From Spirosoma telluris (lineage in GTDB: Bacteria > Bacteroidota > Bacteroidia > Cytophagales > Spirosomataceae), in assembly GCA_003259005.1 (NCBI GenBank), contig QLII01000001.1:2744501-2808500 (forward strand): a stretch of DNA of 64,000 nt. The letters run 5' to 3'. The notes under the pieces are model-generated. The model saw only the letters and a program-made list of their open reading frames with translations, was not told the origin of the DNA and did not search any database. The position numbers and the translations under genes were made by a program. Shown here piece by piece: positions 49,336 to 58,890 of the stretch (position 1 is its first letter; each line of letters starts with the position of its first letter).

Positions 49336-49397
49336 TAACGCGGACATCCTGTCCGCATGTACCTGATTATTAAAATGCGGACAAGATGTCCGCGTTA
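49336..49397. repeat. nested palindrome hairpin between ccmB and ccmC
   Basis: Arms 49336-49358 and 49375-49397 (23 bp, one G-T). Each arm is itself nearly palindromic (GCGGACATCCTGTCCGC and GCGGACAAGATGTCCGC), so the DNA can form one long hairpin or two small ones. It starts 3 bases after the ccmB stop and ends 5 bases before the ccmC start, inside the operon. Confidence 0.9.
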
Positions 49398-49401
49398 CAA
49401 A

Positions 49402-50060
49402 ATGAAAAATACCTGGTGGAAGGCCCTAGCGGTCTTAATTTTGACCTATGTTATTCTAAAAGGCTTTTTGGGTATTGTTCCCGACAGCCGATTCTGAATG
49501 AGAGTATCCGGAACGTTTATTTTCACGTACCACTTTGGTTCGGTATGATTACGTTGCTGCTAACGTCGGCCATTTTTTCCATTAAGTACTTACGCAGTGG
49601 AAAACTTGGTGATGACTTAGTAGCTGTGGAGTTTGCCAACACAGCCATTCTATTCGGATTGTTGGGCTGCGCAACGGGCTCCCTTTGGGCCAACTTTACC
49701 TGGGGCGAACCCTGGCCAAATGATCCCAAGCTCAACAGCGTCGCCGTTGGTATGCTGATGTATCTGGCCTACCTGATTTTGCGCGGCTCTTTTGATGATG
49801 AGCAACGGCGCGCCCGCATTTCGGCGGTCTACAATATTTTTGCCTTTGCGGTCTTCGTTCCTCTGATTTTCATTGTGCCCCGCCTTACAGATTCTTTGCA
49901 CCCAGGTAACGGGGGCAATCCGGCCTTTGGCAAATACGATATGGATAACAACATGCGGGTGGTATTCTACCCGGCCGTTATTGGGTTCACCTTGCTAGGC
50001 GTCTGGATTACCGAACTGAGTATCCGCCTTCGTCGGGTGAAGGCGGCTTTGGATGACTAA
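49402..50060 (+). CDS. ccmC: haem lyase-side protein CcmC (one frameshift)
   Basis: About 219 residues after restoring one T at 49492-49493. The true start is the ATG at 49402, giving MKNTWWKALAVLILTYVILK; the longer frame that begins at 49386 is out of phase in this part. Six-helix WWD-domain protein: ESIRNVYFHVPLWFG, GSLWANFTWGEPWPNDPKLNS (tryptophan-rich motif), RISAVYNIFAFAVFVPL, then PGNGGNPAFGKYDMD. It holds haem for transfer to CcmE. Confidence 0.92.
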
Positions 50061-50102
50061 AGTCATAAGTTTCCGAAGCGCCGTTTGGGGAATGATTTGG
50101 CT

Positions 50103-50110
50103 TATTTTTG
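50103..50110 (+). promoter_or_regulatory. internal -7 box before ccmD
   Basis: TATTTTTG matches TAnnTTTG and lies 30 bases before the ccmD start. It may give an internal promoter for the distal ccm genes. Confidence 0.45.
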
Positions 50111-50139
50111 CGTTAATTTTCTAACTAGTTCGTTTTCAA

Positions 50140-50394
50140 ATGCGACTGCCTTTTCTGACAAAAATCTCGTTGGTGGCTTTACTACTTTTCAGCCAGACCT
50201 TATTCGCTCATCAACCCGTATCCAACGGGGTTGACATGGCTGATCAACTCCGTGCCGATGGCAAAATCTGGGTTGTCGTCGCGGTTGTTGCGGCTGTCTT
50301 TGCGGGAATTATCATTTACCTTGTCCGGCTTGATCGGCAGATTGGGAAATTGGAAAAAGAGGTAAAGGAAAAGTCATCTGTTGTAAGTCATTAA
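50140..50394 (+). CDS. CcmD-like small membrane protein
   Basis: An 84-residue protein in the ccmD position. A signal-like first hydrophobic segment (LTKISLVALLLFSQTLFA), then a second helix (IWVVVAVVAAVFAGIIIYLV) followed by RLDRQIGKLEKEVKEKS, the charged tail typical of CcmD. CcmD holds the CcmABC complex and is needed for release of holo-CcmE. The extra N-terminal segment is the longer Bacteroidota form. Confidence 0.75.
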   Translation: MRLPFLTKISLVALLLFSQTLFAHQPVSNGVDMADQLRADGKIWVVVAVVAAVFAGIIIYLVRLDRQIGKLEKEVKEKSSVVSH

Positions 50395-50449
50395 GGGGTC
50401 GTTCACTTTTTTGATTACGCCAAAACCCTGATTATAAGTCATTCATACA

Positions 50450-50890
50450 ATGAAACTCTCTCACATTTTCGGAATTGTTGTTATTGCGCTGGCCATTGGC
50501 ATTATCGTTGCAACAGCGGGCGACGCCAGTTCATACGTTACCTTTAAGCAAGCTACGGCGCTCGCTCAGGATGGCGATGATAAAATGATCCATGTGGTTG
50601 GCAAGGTCAAAAAAGACGCCCAGGGGCAGATAGTCGATATGTTCTACAATCCTGCTATTGACCCGAACCATTTTGAGTTTACGCTGGTCGACAACGACAA
50701 CCGGGCACAAAAAGTAGTGTACAATAGCCCTAAACCACAGGATTTCGACCGGTCGGAGCAGATCGTCGTGATTGGAGCCATGCAGGGCGACCATTTCCAG
50801 TGCAACAAAATTCTGTTGAAGTGCCCATCCAAATACCAGGATGGCAAGCTGGAAACGACCGAACATGAAGCGAAAACGGCACAACTATGA
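50450..50890 (+). CDS. ccmE: cytochrome c maturation protein CcmE, Cys-type
   Basis: A 146-residue periplasmic haem chaperone with one N-terminal anchor and an OB-fold domain (VVGKVKKDAQGQIVDM, FEFTLVDNDN, VVIGAMQGDHFQCNKILLKC). The usual haem-binding HxxxY is replaced by CPSKY (Cys125, Tyr129). The same CxxxY variant is known from archaea and Desulfovibrio and binds haem covalently through Cys. The gene stop overlaps the next start by 4 bases. Confidence 0.92.
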   Translation: MKLSHIFGIVVIALAIGIIVATAGDASSYVTFKQATALAQDGDDKMIHVVGKVKKDAQGQIVDMFYNPAIDPNHFEFTLVDNDNRAQKVVYNSPKPQDFDRSEQIVVIGAMQGDHFQCNKILLKCPSKYQDGKLETTEHEAKTAQL

Positions 50891-51072
50891 GTGAATCTGA
50901 ATGGGCTTCCTGGGACAATCAGATTGAAGAGGACTTGAAGGCAGGGCGTCTTGACAAATTGTTAAAAGAATTAGAAGACGCCCATAATCAGGGCTTAACA
51001 TTACCTGTCTGTGAAGGAAAGCGCGTTTTCAATCGCATTCATTCATCTACACATCGGAACGACGAACAATAA
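50887..51072 (+). CDS. 61-residue protein between ccmE and ccmF
   Basis: A small soluble protein: WASWDNQIEEDLKAGRLDKL, then LLKELEDAHNQGLTLPVCEG and a basic tail. The first part resembles a motif (WD.QIE.DL.AGRLD.L) seen in short proteins of several phyla, some annotated near toxin genes, which I cannot name. Its start overlaps ccmE by 4 bases (ATGA) and its TAA overlaps the ccmF ATG by one base (TAATG), so it is translated as part of the ccm operon. A role in haem maturation is not shown. Confidence 0.6.
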   Translation: MSESEWASWDNQIEEDLKAGRLDKLLKELEDAHNQGLTLPVCEGKRVFNRIHSSTHRNDEQ

Positions 51073-53731
51073 TGATACATACCACAGTCGGGCAACTCGG
51101 CCATTTTTTTGTTATTCTATCGTTCGTTACGGCACTCGTAGCAACGGTTGCTTATTTTCTGTCGGCGCTGGGCAAAGGCAGTACAGCACAGGTTGAGTTT
51201 GTCGAAGAACCGCAGCTAGCTTATGCCGGGGAATCAAGTTTCGGTGGTAAAACGACCAAACGAAAGGCGAAACCTACTGTCCAAGCTGTTACGCCACCCG
51301 CCCGTGATGACTGGCGTACGCTAGCCCGTTGGGCCTACTATATTCATGGAGCGGCCGTTATAGGCGTAGCCTCCTGTCTTTTTTATATTATTTTCAATCA
51401 CTATTTCGAATACCACTACGCCTGGAGTCACTCGTCGCGGGCATTGCCAGTTCAATACATGATTGCCTGTTTTTGGGAAAGTCAGGAAGGCTCATTTCTG
51501 CTCTGGCTATTCTGGAACACGATATTGGGCGCTATTCTGATTCGCAAGGCGGGGACAACCTGGGAGGCTCCTATTATGGCCATGTTCGCCCTGGTCCAGG
51601 TATTTCTAGCCTCCATGATTCTGGGCGTTGTCTTTGGCGAGACATTCAAGATTGGCTCTTCGCCTTTTCTACTCCTTCGGGAGGCCATGCCAGAAGCGCC
51701 TATTTTCGGCGCTGATCCTAATTTCGTTCCTAAAGATGGGAATGGTCTGAATCCGCTACTCCAGAACTACTGGATGGTTATTCACCCACCAACACTGTTT
51801 CTTGGCTTTGCGCTAACATTGGTACCGTTTGCCTATTGTATTGCCGGACTCTGGCGCAATCAACCACTCGAATGGATTCGGCCTGCGCTACCCTGGACAC
51901 TGTTTGGGGGTATGATTCTCGGCATTGGTATTATGATGGGCGGCTACTGGGCGTATGAAACCCTCAATTTTGGTGGGTACTGGAACTGGGACCCCGTTGA
52001 GAATGCGGTTTATGTGCCCTGGCTTGTTTTGGTGGGTTCTTTACACACCATGCTTATTGCTAAAAAGTCATCAACGGGCTTAAAAGCATCCATCATTCTG
52101 ACAATCACTACCTTTCTCCTGATTCTATACTCTACCTTCTTAACCCGTAGTGGTATTCTGGGGAATGCTTCGGTTCACTCCTTTACGGATTTAGGGCTAT
52201 CAGGGCAGTTGCTGGTGTACATGCTGGTGTTTGTTGTGCTGGCCGTTGTGCTGGCGACCCGTAAGTGGAAATACATTCCAAGCGATGAGCAGGAAGCTTC
52301 TGTTTATACGCGGGAGTTTTGGTTGTTCATCGGCGCAACCGTCCTTTGTTTAGCTTCTTTTCAGGTGATTGCCACCACGTCAATCCCAGTCTACAACAAA
52401 ATTTTGGAAGCCTTGGCAAGATCTCAAACCTGGCTCTTCCTGCCGACCAGATTGCGCACTACAGCAAATTTCAGGTTTGGTTTTTCGTGGTGATTGCCAT
52501 TCTAACGGGTGTTGGTCAGTTTATGTGGTGGCGTAAGCTGGATAATAAAAAGTGGGATGCACTTATTACGCCTGGTATTCTGACGCTGCTTATCAGTGCC
52601 GGACTGATAGCCTTTGGCTCGGTAAAGAATCCCGTTTATATGGTTGTGCTCGTGGCCGCTGTGTTTGCGCTCGTTACAAATGGCACCATTCTTCTGGGTA
52701 TCATACGCGGCAATTACCGGATGTCGGGGGGGGCTATTTCGCACATTGGTCTGGCCCTGATGCTGATTGGTATTCTTTATTCGGCTGGTTTCTCGAAAGT
52801 TATCTCGATCAACAACAGTGGGTTGCTTATCTCGAAACAGGACGAGTTCACAAAAAACGATAATAAAGAAAACAAGGAAAACACGCTCCTTTGGCTGAAC
52901 CAACCGGAGAAAATGGGCCATTACCAAATCACTTATCGTGGTCAGCGCATTGAAGTTCGTGATATGCCCAACTATATTCCCATCAAGGATGTGACAGTCA
53001 TTGAAGGTGACTTTCATGGCATTGCTCAGCGTGATCTGGAACAGAATGGCAAGGTTTATCACAAAAAAGGCGATACGCTGGCCCTATATCCCGAAAATAC
53101 CTACTATGAGGTTGAATACCGGGAACCCAATGGCACTATTTTCAGCCTATATCCTCGGGCACAGGTAAACGAAAAGATGGGGCTGTTAGCCTCGCCAGAT
53201 ACGCGCCACAAGATTGACCGGGATATTTATACCTATGTTAACTCGGTGCCAAACCCGAGTGACGAAAATAAGTGGGAGAAAACCGAAACTTACAGTGTCG
53301 CTATCAAAGACACGTTTTTTCTGAATGACTATGTGGCCATTCTGGACGACGTTGTACGGGCAAATGAGGTTGAAGGAATGGAAATCGGACCAACCGATGC
53401 GGCTGTACGGGCGCGGGTGCGAGTACTGGACAAAACCGGCGAGCACATTCTTAATCCTGCTTTTATTATCAAAGATCGGATGGTAGCCCACCCGGCCGAA
53501 ATGAGCGATGAACTAGGCGTTCGTATCCAACTGAATGAAATTGATCCTCGGACTGGTAAGTTCACGTTCGCGGTTAACCGAACCCAGCGTGATTATATTG
53601 TCATGAAAGCCTTTGAAAAGCCTCTCATCAATGTGCTCTGGATCGGAACGCTGGTTGTCGTGCTGGGCTTCTTGATCGCCACCATTCGTCGGTACCGGGA
53701 GTTTTCTAAAATGAAAAGCAAAGCAGCCTAA
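51072..53731 (+). CDS. ccmF: cytochrome c haem lyase CcmF (one frameshift)
   Basis: About 886 residues after restoring one T at 52402-52405. Multi-helix membrane protein: CFWESQEGSFLLWLFW, MVIHPPTLFLGF, GGYWAYETLNFGGYWNWDPV (WWD haem-binding motif), STFLTRSGILGNASVHSF; after the break a long helix pair, GAISHIGLALMLIGILYSAG and a large periplasmic beta domain before the last helix. It attaches haem from CcmE to apocytochrome c. With the Cys-type CcmE and no ccmH nearby this looks like a simplified (I*) system. Confidence 0.93.
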
Positions 53732-53769
53732 CTGACAATCGGTAATGATTGCCACCTGGTGACTTCGTA

Positions 53770-54003
53770 ATGAAACTAAAACTCTCTGAAATTTTGCTGC
53801 TTTCAGCAGCGGCTGGTTTTCTAATTCTCTGGATTGCCGAATATCAGCGAACAACCTTTGCTGATAGTTATTGGCTACTCATGCTGTGCGTGGGCTTTCT
53901 ATTTGCCTTTCAATATTTCAAAAATAAGCGTCTCGAACGTGAAAAAGCCGTTTCCCCAACCATCAAACAAATGGTGGAAGATCGGAAGAAGAAGAAAAAG
54001 TAG
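53770..54003 (+). CDS. small two-helix membrane protein
   Basis: 77 residues from the ATG at 53770. Two hydrophobic helices (about 6-24 ILLLSAAAGFLILWIAEY and 30-48 YWLLMLCVGFLFAFQYF) and a basic C-terminal tail ending in KKKKK. It follows ccmF by 38 bases and could belong to the ccm transcript. The TAG stop forms the foot of the 54001 hairpin. Family unknown. Confidence 0.6.
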   Translation: MKLKLSEILLLSAAAGFLILWIAEYQRTTFADSYWLLMLCVGFLFAFQYFKNKRLEREKAVSPTIKQMVEDRKKKKK

Positions 54004-54086
54004 TGCAGCAGTGTAATGAGTGGAGTAAGTACAGCAGTTAATAAAACTTACTGCACTTAACTCCACTCATTACACTGCTGCACTTA
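54001..54086. repeat. phrase hairpin after the ccm operon
   Basis: The left arm from 54001 (AGTGCAGCAGTGTAATGAGT, then GGAGTAAGT...) pairs with the right arm ending at 54086 over about 38 positions with a few mismatches; the outer 26 are perfect. The left arm begins at the TAG stop codon of the preceding gene. It shares GTGGAGTAAGT with the 13034 repeat. Confidence 0.88.
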
Positions 54087-54096
54087 TTCAGTAATT

Positions 54097-55381
54097 ATGG
54101 AATCCTACGCCCTCCTATTTGGTGCTTTACTTGCTCTTGTACTGGCCGGTTTTTTCTCGGCAGTCGAGATGGCGTATGTATCGGTTAACCGGCTGTATTT
54201 TGAACTTCACAGCAAACAGGGGCCACTGGGCGAAAAACTTGTATCAGGGTTTCTCAAAAACCCTATCCTATTTGTTGGCACTACCCTGACGGGTAATACG
54301 CTCTTTCTGGTTCTTTATACCGTGCTAGGCGTAATGTCCCTAAATCCGCTATTGATTGCCATTTTACCCCAGACCTGGGCAGAACATGAATTTGTGGTGA
54401 TTGTCATTGAAACCATCATTCTGACTGTCATTTTCCTCCCCTTTGCCGATTACATCCCCAAAAGTCTTGCCCTCATCCATCCCGACCGATTTCTGGAAGC
54501 CCTGGCCGTACCGCTGTGGGTGATTTACAAAGCGATTGCGCCCATTGTCCGGATATTGGTTGGTACCGCGCGTTTCTTTATCCGATACGTTTTGGGAAAC
54601 GAAATCCCGAAATTCGGCCTGTTTTTGGGTTGACCGATCTTAATCATTACCTCCAGCAACTCAATAACCAAAAGGCGGATACCACCGAAGAATCTGTTGA
54701 AGTTGACACCAGATTTTCAACAATGCTATTGAGTTTCGCGATGTACGGGTACGGGATTGCCTGGTACCACGTACCGAAATTGCCGCTATTGCCGTAGATG
54801 ATACCGTTGAAGAGTTACGGCAGGCCTTTCAGGAAAGTGGCCACTCTAAAATCGTTGTCTATCGCGATACTATTGACGATGTGATTGGCTATTGTCATGC
54901 GCTGGCTCTGTTCAAAAAACCAGCAACGGTCGAAGAAATCATTACTCCGATTATTACAGTTCCGGAAACTATGCCTGCTCAGGATTTACTACTGCGTTTC
55001 TTATCGGAGCGCAAGAGCCTGGCTTTAGTAGTAGATGAATTTGGTGGCACAGCGGGTATTGTTAGTGTTGAAGACATGGTCGAGCAGATTTTTGGTGAAA
55101 TTCAGGATGAATACGACACCAATGAAGACTGGACCGAACAACAGCTAGACGAACGAACCTGGCTGCTAAGTGCACGGCACGAAATTGACGACCTGAACAA
55201 AACCTACGGCTGGCACATACCCGAAGGAAGTTATGATACTCTTGGCGGCCTAATTCTGGCTGCCCATGAAGACGTTCCCCAGGTTGGGGAAGTGATCGGT
55301 TTCTCCCCATTTACGTTTACCATCGTCTCCATGGATGGTACCCGGATCGACACGGTGAAAGTGCATCTGAACGCAGAATAA
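54097..55381 (+). CDS. CNNM/CorC-type (GldE-like) membrane protein (two frameshifts)
   Basis: About 428 residues after restoring an A near 54602-54604 and a T near 54714-54717. Layout: DUF21 domain (LALVLAGFFSAVEMAYVSVN, FADYIPKSLALIHPDR), CBS pair (EFRDVRVRDCLVPRTEIAAI, ALVVDEFGGTAGIVSVEDMV) and a CorC_HlyC domain (LGGLILAAHEDVPQVGEVI). The short loops and the NGL-type region after the first break resemble GldE of gliding Bacteroidota, but there is no gld context here. It is divergent in sequence from the CNNM protein at 24744. Confidence 0.88.
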
Positions 55382-55412
55382 AATGTCTTAGCTCAGATTA
55401 TACAAATCCTTG

Positions 55413-55964
55413 TCAATCCAAATATTTTTTGTACGTTGTTCGATAACCAATCAGATAAGCAACCGGTCTTAGAAATACAAAAGCGATCTTCTGAATAATA
55501 ACTCCTGGTTTAGGCAATCGGTATGCGCTTGAAAACCGATTGATTATCAGTAGACCCTGCAAGAAATTGGGCATTCCTAAAGCGTTGGTTTTATTATCGT
55601 TAGCTAATCCTGTTACCGTTTCAAAGAAGTATTCTGTATCCAGGGCAGGTCGTACCTGCCAATTTACAACCGTTTGCCCTCCCGACTGATTCCACATCGC
55701 ATGAACCGTATTTTTCGGAATATGCAGTTTCTCTCCTGCTCGAAACGTTTTCAATTGCCCATTTATCCTTGTTGTCAGTTCTCCAGACAAAATCATAAAA
55801 TCTTCGGTCTGTTGCGGATGATAATGTGGAGCCGGTTCTGTTGATTGCCCTTTACACGAAGCTTCCATTTCCAGAAGTTCACCAGCCGTGTCCTTACTGG
55901 TCTTGATAAATCGGATGACCTGACCCGTTATAGGATTGTGAATTACTTTGTTTGCATATGCCAT
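55413..55964 (-). CDS. cupin-domain protein with hydrophobic C-terminus
   Basis: A 183-residue protein. A single cupin barrel in residues about 30-115: the metal motif HYHPQQTEDFMILSGEL (two His, Gln/Glu) and the second motif HIPKNTVHAMWN. The C-terminal 60 residues are hydrophobic and basic (IIQKIAFVFLRPVAYLIGY) and may bind the membrane. The ligand is not known. Single gene, convergent with the CNNM gene. Confidence 0.82.
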   Translation of the reverse strand: MAYANKVIHNPITGQVIRFIKTSKDTAGELLEMEASCKGQSTEPAPHYHPQQTEDFMILSGELTTRINGQLKTFRAGEKLHIPKNTVHAMWNQSGGQTVVNWQVRPALDTEYFFETVTGLANDNKTNALGMPNFLQGLLIINRFSSAYRLPKPGVIIQKIAFVFLRPVAYLIGYRTTYKKYLD

Positions 55965-55988
55965 GATCGTAGTTTTAGAAGGTCACAT

Positions 55989-56968
55989 TTATTTGGTAGC
56001 CAGTTGTAACTCAGCGTATTTCCCAGCAATATCGTTTTTCAGTTTGGGGATCGTTTTCAGATACTCGTAGATCGCTCCCACTTCATAGTCACTCAGTGTT
56101 GGGTGTGGGCTCATGGGCTGGCGCAGGATCGAACCATCGGGCCGTACGCCAAACTTAACCGCCCGTATAAACTGGCTCTTTGTGTATTTTTTACCGATGC
56201 CTGTTTCCTCATCAAAGGTCAGATTCGCCGTAAAAATCGGCTTTCCCCCTTCACCATTTAGCTTGTTACCACCACCATAATACCCCTTTGAGCGCTCAGG
56301 ATGTAGTTTATCCTGGTCCAGAAAATCAGACGAATGGCAGCTATAACAGTCGGCAACGCCATCGGCAATATAACGTCCAAAAGCCACCTGGTCTGTACTA
56401 TCCGGAGTCTGTAGGATTTGCTGCGGATACTCCCCAGGCTTGAGAATTGTGTGCGACAAAAGCTTGGAGAAAAAGCTGTACTCAACTTCTGGCGCTTCCT
56501 GTTTGGCAGGTTGCACCGGAAAACGGTCTGAACGGAGCCAGGCAACTACCGATTTAAGGTCTTCTTCGGCCATGAGTGCGTATCGGGCATAACACCAGCA
56601 AATGTGCCATCTGGTTTAATGCTCGTCCGCAGGAAATACATAATCTCCCCATCGGTCCAGTTGCCAATTCCCTTTTCTTTATCCTGAGTAATATTTTTCG
56701 AGTAAATCGTACCGAAGACGGCCGGAATCTCGCCTAAGTATTTCCCTGTCAACTTGTTCTCATCGTTAGCGTGACAACTTATACACTGAATCTGAGCAAT
56801 ATTTTCGCCCCGCCTGACGCGTTCGGAGGTTATTTCAACTTTAATTTTAGGTGTGATGGGTGGATCGTAGGTTGCTAAGCCCATAACGGCAACATAGGCA
56901 CAGAAGACCAGCAGTAATAGGACGATACACCCCAAAAACAGGCCGGAGATTTTAACTATTTTTTTCAT
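55989..56968 (-). CDS. membrane-anchored dihaem cytochrome c (one frameshift)
   Basis: About 326 residues after restoring one base at 56585-56587. An N-terminal anchor (KISGLFLGCIVLLLLVFCAY) and two class I cytochrome domains: CISCH (about residue 65) with Met ligand near GVMPRYALM, and CYSCH (about 215) with QPMSPHPTLSDYEVGAIYEY. It has the pattern of electron-transfer cytochromes linked to dehydrogenases. The ATG at 56968 precedes the anchor directly; the frame is open to 57031. A product of this kind depends on the ccm system encoded 5 kb away. Confidence 0.88.
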
Positions 56969-57111
56969 GATACTAATCGAGTTAATAAAGAGGAAGTGTC
57001 GTCTCGACAGGTCAAAGTTGTGCCAGACCAATGCCTCTATTCAATGCTCAATCAGGTGAAACGGAAGAAATCTATATTGAAGCGATTAAACCGTGGATTC
57101 CTTGGATGCTG

Positions 57112-57165
57112 TTGATTCTTTAGATTCTATTGATTCCGAAGAATCCACACAATCTAAAGAATCAA
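57112..57165. repeat. GATTCTATTGATTC phrase hairpin upstream of pyrE
   Basis: Perfect 15-bp stem 57112-57126 with 57151-57165; the loop can fold into a GATTC/GAATC stem. Further copies of GATTC/GAATC words run from 57096 to 57181, so the whole stretch is repeat DNA with a 6-12 base period. The words recur at 57905 and 60351. Confidence 0.85.
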
Positions 57166-57223
57166 TAGAATCCACAGAATCTGTTTATCCCTGCCACATC
57201 AAGTCAGATTCGCTGAGTTTTCT

Positions 57224-57231
57224 TACTTTTG
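57224..57231 (+). promoter_or_regulatory. Bacteroidota -7 box for pyrE
   Basis: TACTTTTG matches TAnnTTTG exactly, 23 bases before the pyrE start. Confidence 0.65.
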
Positions 57232-57253
57232 AGGCATTACTTTCCAAGACTCT

Positions 57254-57892
57254 GTGGATTCACTATTTATTCAAAAAACTGTAGCCCGGCATCTGCTCGC
57301 TGTACAGGCTGTTCGACTCAAACCTACTGAGCCCTTTACCTGGAGTTCAGGCTGGAAATCTCCTATCTATTGCGATAATCGGGTAACCCTGGCGTATCCC
57401 GAGGTTCGTACGTTCATTAAAAATGCGCTGGCGGATGCCATCCGAAAGCAATTTCCAGAGGCTGAGGTCATTGCCGGTGTAGCGACTGCGGGTATTCCGC
57501 AAGGTGTACTAGTTGCCGATGTACTCAACCTCCCCTACTGTTACGTACGGCCCGAACCCAAAGCCCACGGCATGGGAAAGCAGATTGAAGGGCATCTGGC
57601 ACCGGGTCAGCGAGTGGTCGTCATCGAAGATTTGATTTCGACGGGAGGTAGTTCACTTAAAGTCGTTAACGCCCTGCGAGCTGCAGGTGCCGAGGTGTTG
57701 GGTATGGCGGCCATTTTCACCTATGGCTTTCCTATAGCTAGTCAGAATTTTGCCAGCAAGAATGTACCACTCGTGTGTCTGAGTGATTATGATGCCCTCC
57801 TGATTGAAGCCCAGGAACTCGACTACATTCCAGTCGAGGCAATGGAATCACTGGCTGCCTGGCGACAAAATCCGTCGCAGTGGGGGCAATAG
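57254..57892 (+). CDS. pyrE: orotate phosphoribosyltransferase
   Basis: Makes orotidine monophosphate in pyrimidine synthesis; 212 residues. Seen: FTWSSGWKSPIYCDNR, VIAGVATAGIPQGVLVAD, YVRPEPKAHGMGKQIEG (flexible catalytic loop with Lys) and the PRPP-binding VVVIEDLISTGGSSLK. The start is a GTG in the phrase GTGGATTC, so the first residues derive from repeat DNA. It lies between two GATTC-type hairpins. Confidence 0.94.
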   Translation: MDSLFIQKTVARHLLAVQAVRLKPTEPFTWSSGWKSPIYCDNRVTLAYPEVRTFIKNALADAIRKQFPEAEVIAGVATAGIPQGVLVADVLNLPYCYVRPEPKAHGMGKQIEGHLAPGQRVVVIEDLISTGGSSLKVVNALRAAGAEVLGMAAIFTYGFPIASQNFASKNVPLVCLSDYDALLIEAQELDYIPVEAMESLAAWRQNPSQWGQ

Positions 57893-57904
57893 GTGGGTTG
57901 AATA

Positions 57905-57970
57905 GATTCTATTGTTGCTTTTGATTCTATAGATTCTGATTACCCATATATCAAAAGCAACAATAGAATC
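57905..57970. repeat. 20-bp perfect phrase hairpin after pyrE
   Basis: Arms GATTCTATTGTTGCTTTTGA (57905-57924) and its complement (57951-57970). The loop holds GATTCTATAGATTCTGAT. Shares TTCTATAGATTCT with the 60351 repeat. No T-tract. Confidence 0.9.
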
Positions 57971-58002
57971 CGTAGTATCCATAGAAGCTAACTAAACCAC
58001 TT

Positions 58003-58419
58003 ATGGCCATCGTCACTGCCCGTATCGAACGAACTCCTTATGAAACACACCTCTCGACCGATTCGCAGGTGATTGTAGCCGATGAACCTAGTGACATGGG
58101 AGGCCAGGATCGGGGTATGCGGCCAGGTGAGTTACTGGCCGGATCGCTGGCCACCTGTACCGTCATGACGTTACGAATGTATGCAGACCGGAAAGGGTGG
58201 CCGCTCGATTCGGCGGTTGCTCATGTGGAGTATAGCAATGACCCAATTACAAAACGGTCTCTTTTTGTGTTGAAACTGATCTTAAACGGTAGCCTGACCC
58301 CAGACCAACGAGCAAGACTTAGCGAGATGGCCGACCGATGCCCTGTTCATCGGGCATTACAGAATCCGATTGACTTTGAGACGATTCTGATTGAAGACCC
58401 TATCACCTCAAACCTATAA
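58003..58419 (+). CDS. OsmC/Ohr-family peroxiredoxin-like protein
   Basis: A 138-residue OsmC-fold protein. The two redox cysteines lie in LAGSLATCTVMTLRMYADRK and ADRCPVHRAL, the YhfA/OsmC-like subgroup. These dimers reduce organic hydroperoxides or act on thiols in the cytosol. The next gene (a CDGSH Fe-S protein) starts 14 bases after the stop, so the two are probably co-transcribed. Confidence 0.9.
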   Translation: MAIVTARIERTPYETHLSTDSQVIVADEPSDMGGQDRGMRPGELLAGSLATCTVMTLRMYADRKGWPLDSAVAHVEYSNDPITKRSLFVLKLILNGSLTPDQRARLSEMADRCPVHRALQNPIDFETILIEDPITSNL

Positions 58420-58432
58420 GCTCGCGAATTCA

Positions 58433-58882
58433 ATGAGCCAGACCGAACACAACTCAACTCCTGACATAACCAAAACCTATACCAACGGTGAAATCACGGT
58501 TGTCTGGAAACCCACCGTCTGCATTCATTCTAAAGTTTGCTGGACCCAGTTAATTGAGGTATTTAATCCGAGAGAGCGTCCGTGGATAAAAATGGACGGT
58601 GCATCCACCGAGCGAATCGCCGAACAGGTAGACCGTTGTCCATCGAAGGCATTGAGCTATTTTCGGAATGAGGAACCGTTAAAACCTGAGGATATTCAGG
58701 CTGAAAGTTTAGTCGAACCGCTTCCTAATGGGCCGCTACTCGTGTACGGAAACCTGCGCGTAAAAGATGCCAGCGGTCACGAAACGCAGAAAAATAAAGT
58801 CACCGCTTTTTGCCGATGCGGAGCCAGCAGCAACAAACCGTACTGCGACGGCTCGCACCTAAAAATTGGCTTTACAGGCTGA
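58433..58882 (+). CDS. divergent 4Fe-4S domain plus CDGSH iron-sulfur protein
   Basis: 149 residues from the ATG at 58433 (the frame is open to 58391 within the OsmC gene). N-terminal Fer4_19-type domain with Cys in VCIHSKVCW and VDRCPSKAL, then a C-terminal CDGSH zinc-finger-like domain, FCRCGASSNKPYCDGSH, which binds a 2Fe-2S cluster with three Cys and one His. This fusion is common in bacteria and is thought to serve redox or Fe-S transfer. Its pairing with OsmC suggests a role under oxidative stress. Confidence 0.9.
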   Translation: MSQTEHNSTPDITKTYTNGEITVVWKPTVCIHSKVCWTQLIEVFNPRERPWIKMDGASTERIAEQVDRCPSKALSYFRNEEPLKPEDIQAESLVEPLPNGPLLVYGNLRVKDASGHETQKNKVTAFCRCGASSNKPYCDGSHLKIGFTG

Positions 58883-58890
58883 TTTCCAGC

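Noticed and set aside
57093..57284. 63-codon + strand frame rich in Ser, Asp and Glu (DSLDAVDSLDSIDSEE type)
   Set aside because: It is a translation of the GATTC repeat DNA upstream of pyrE, has no homologous feature and overlaps the pyrE start.
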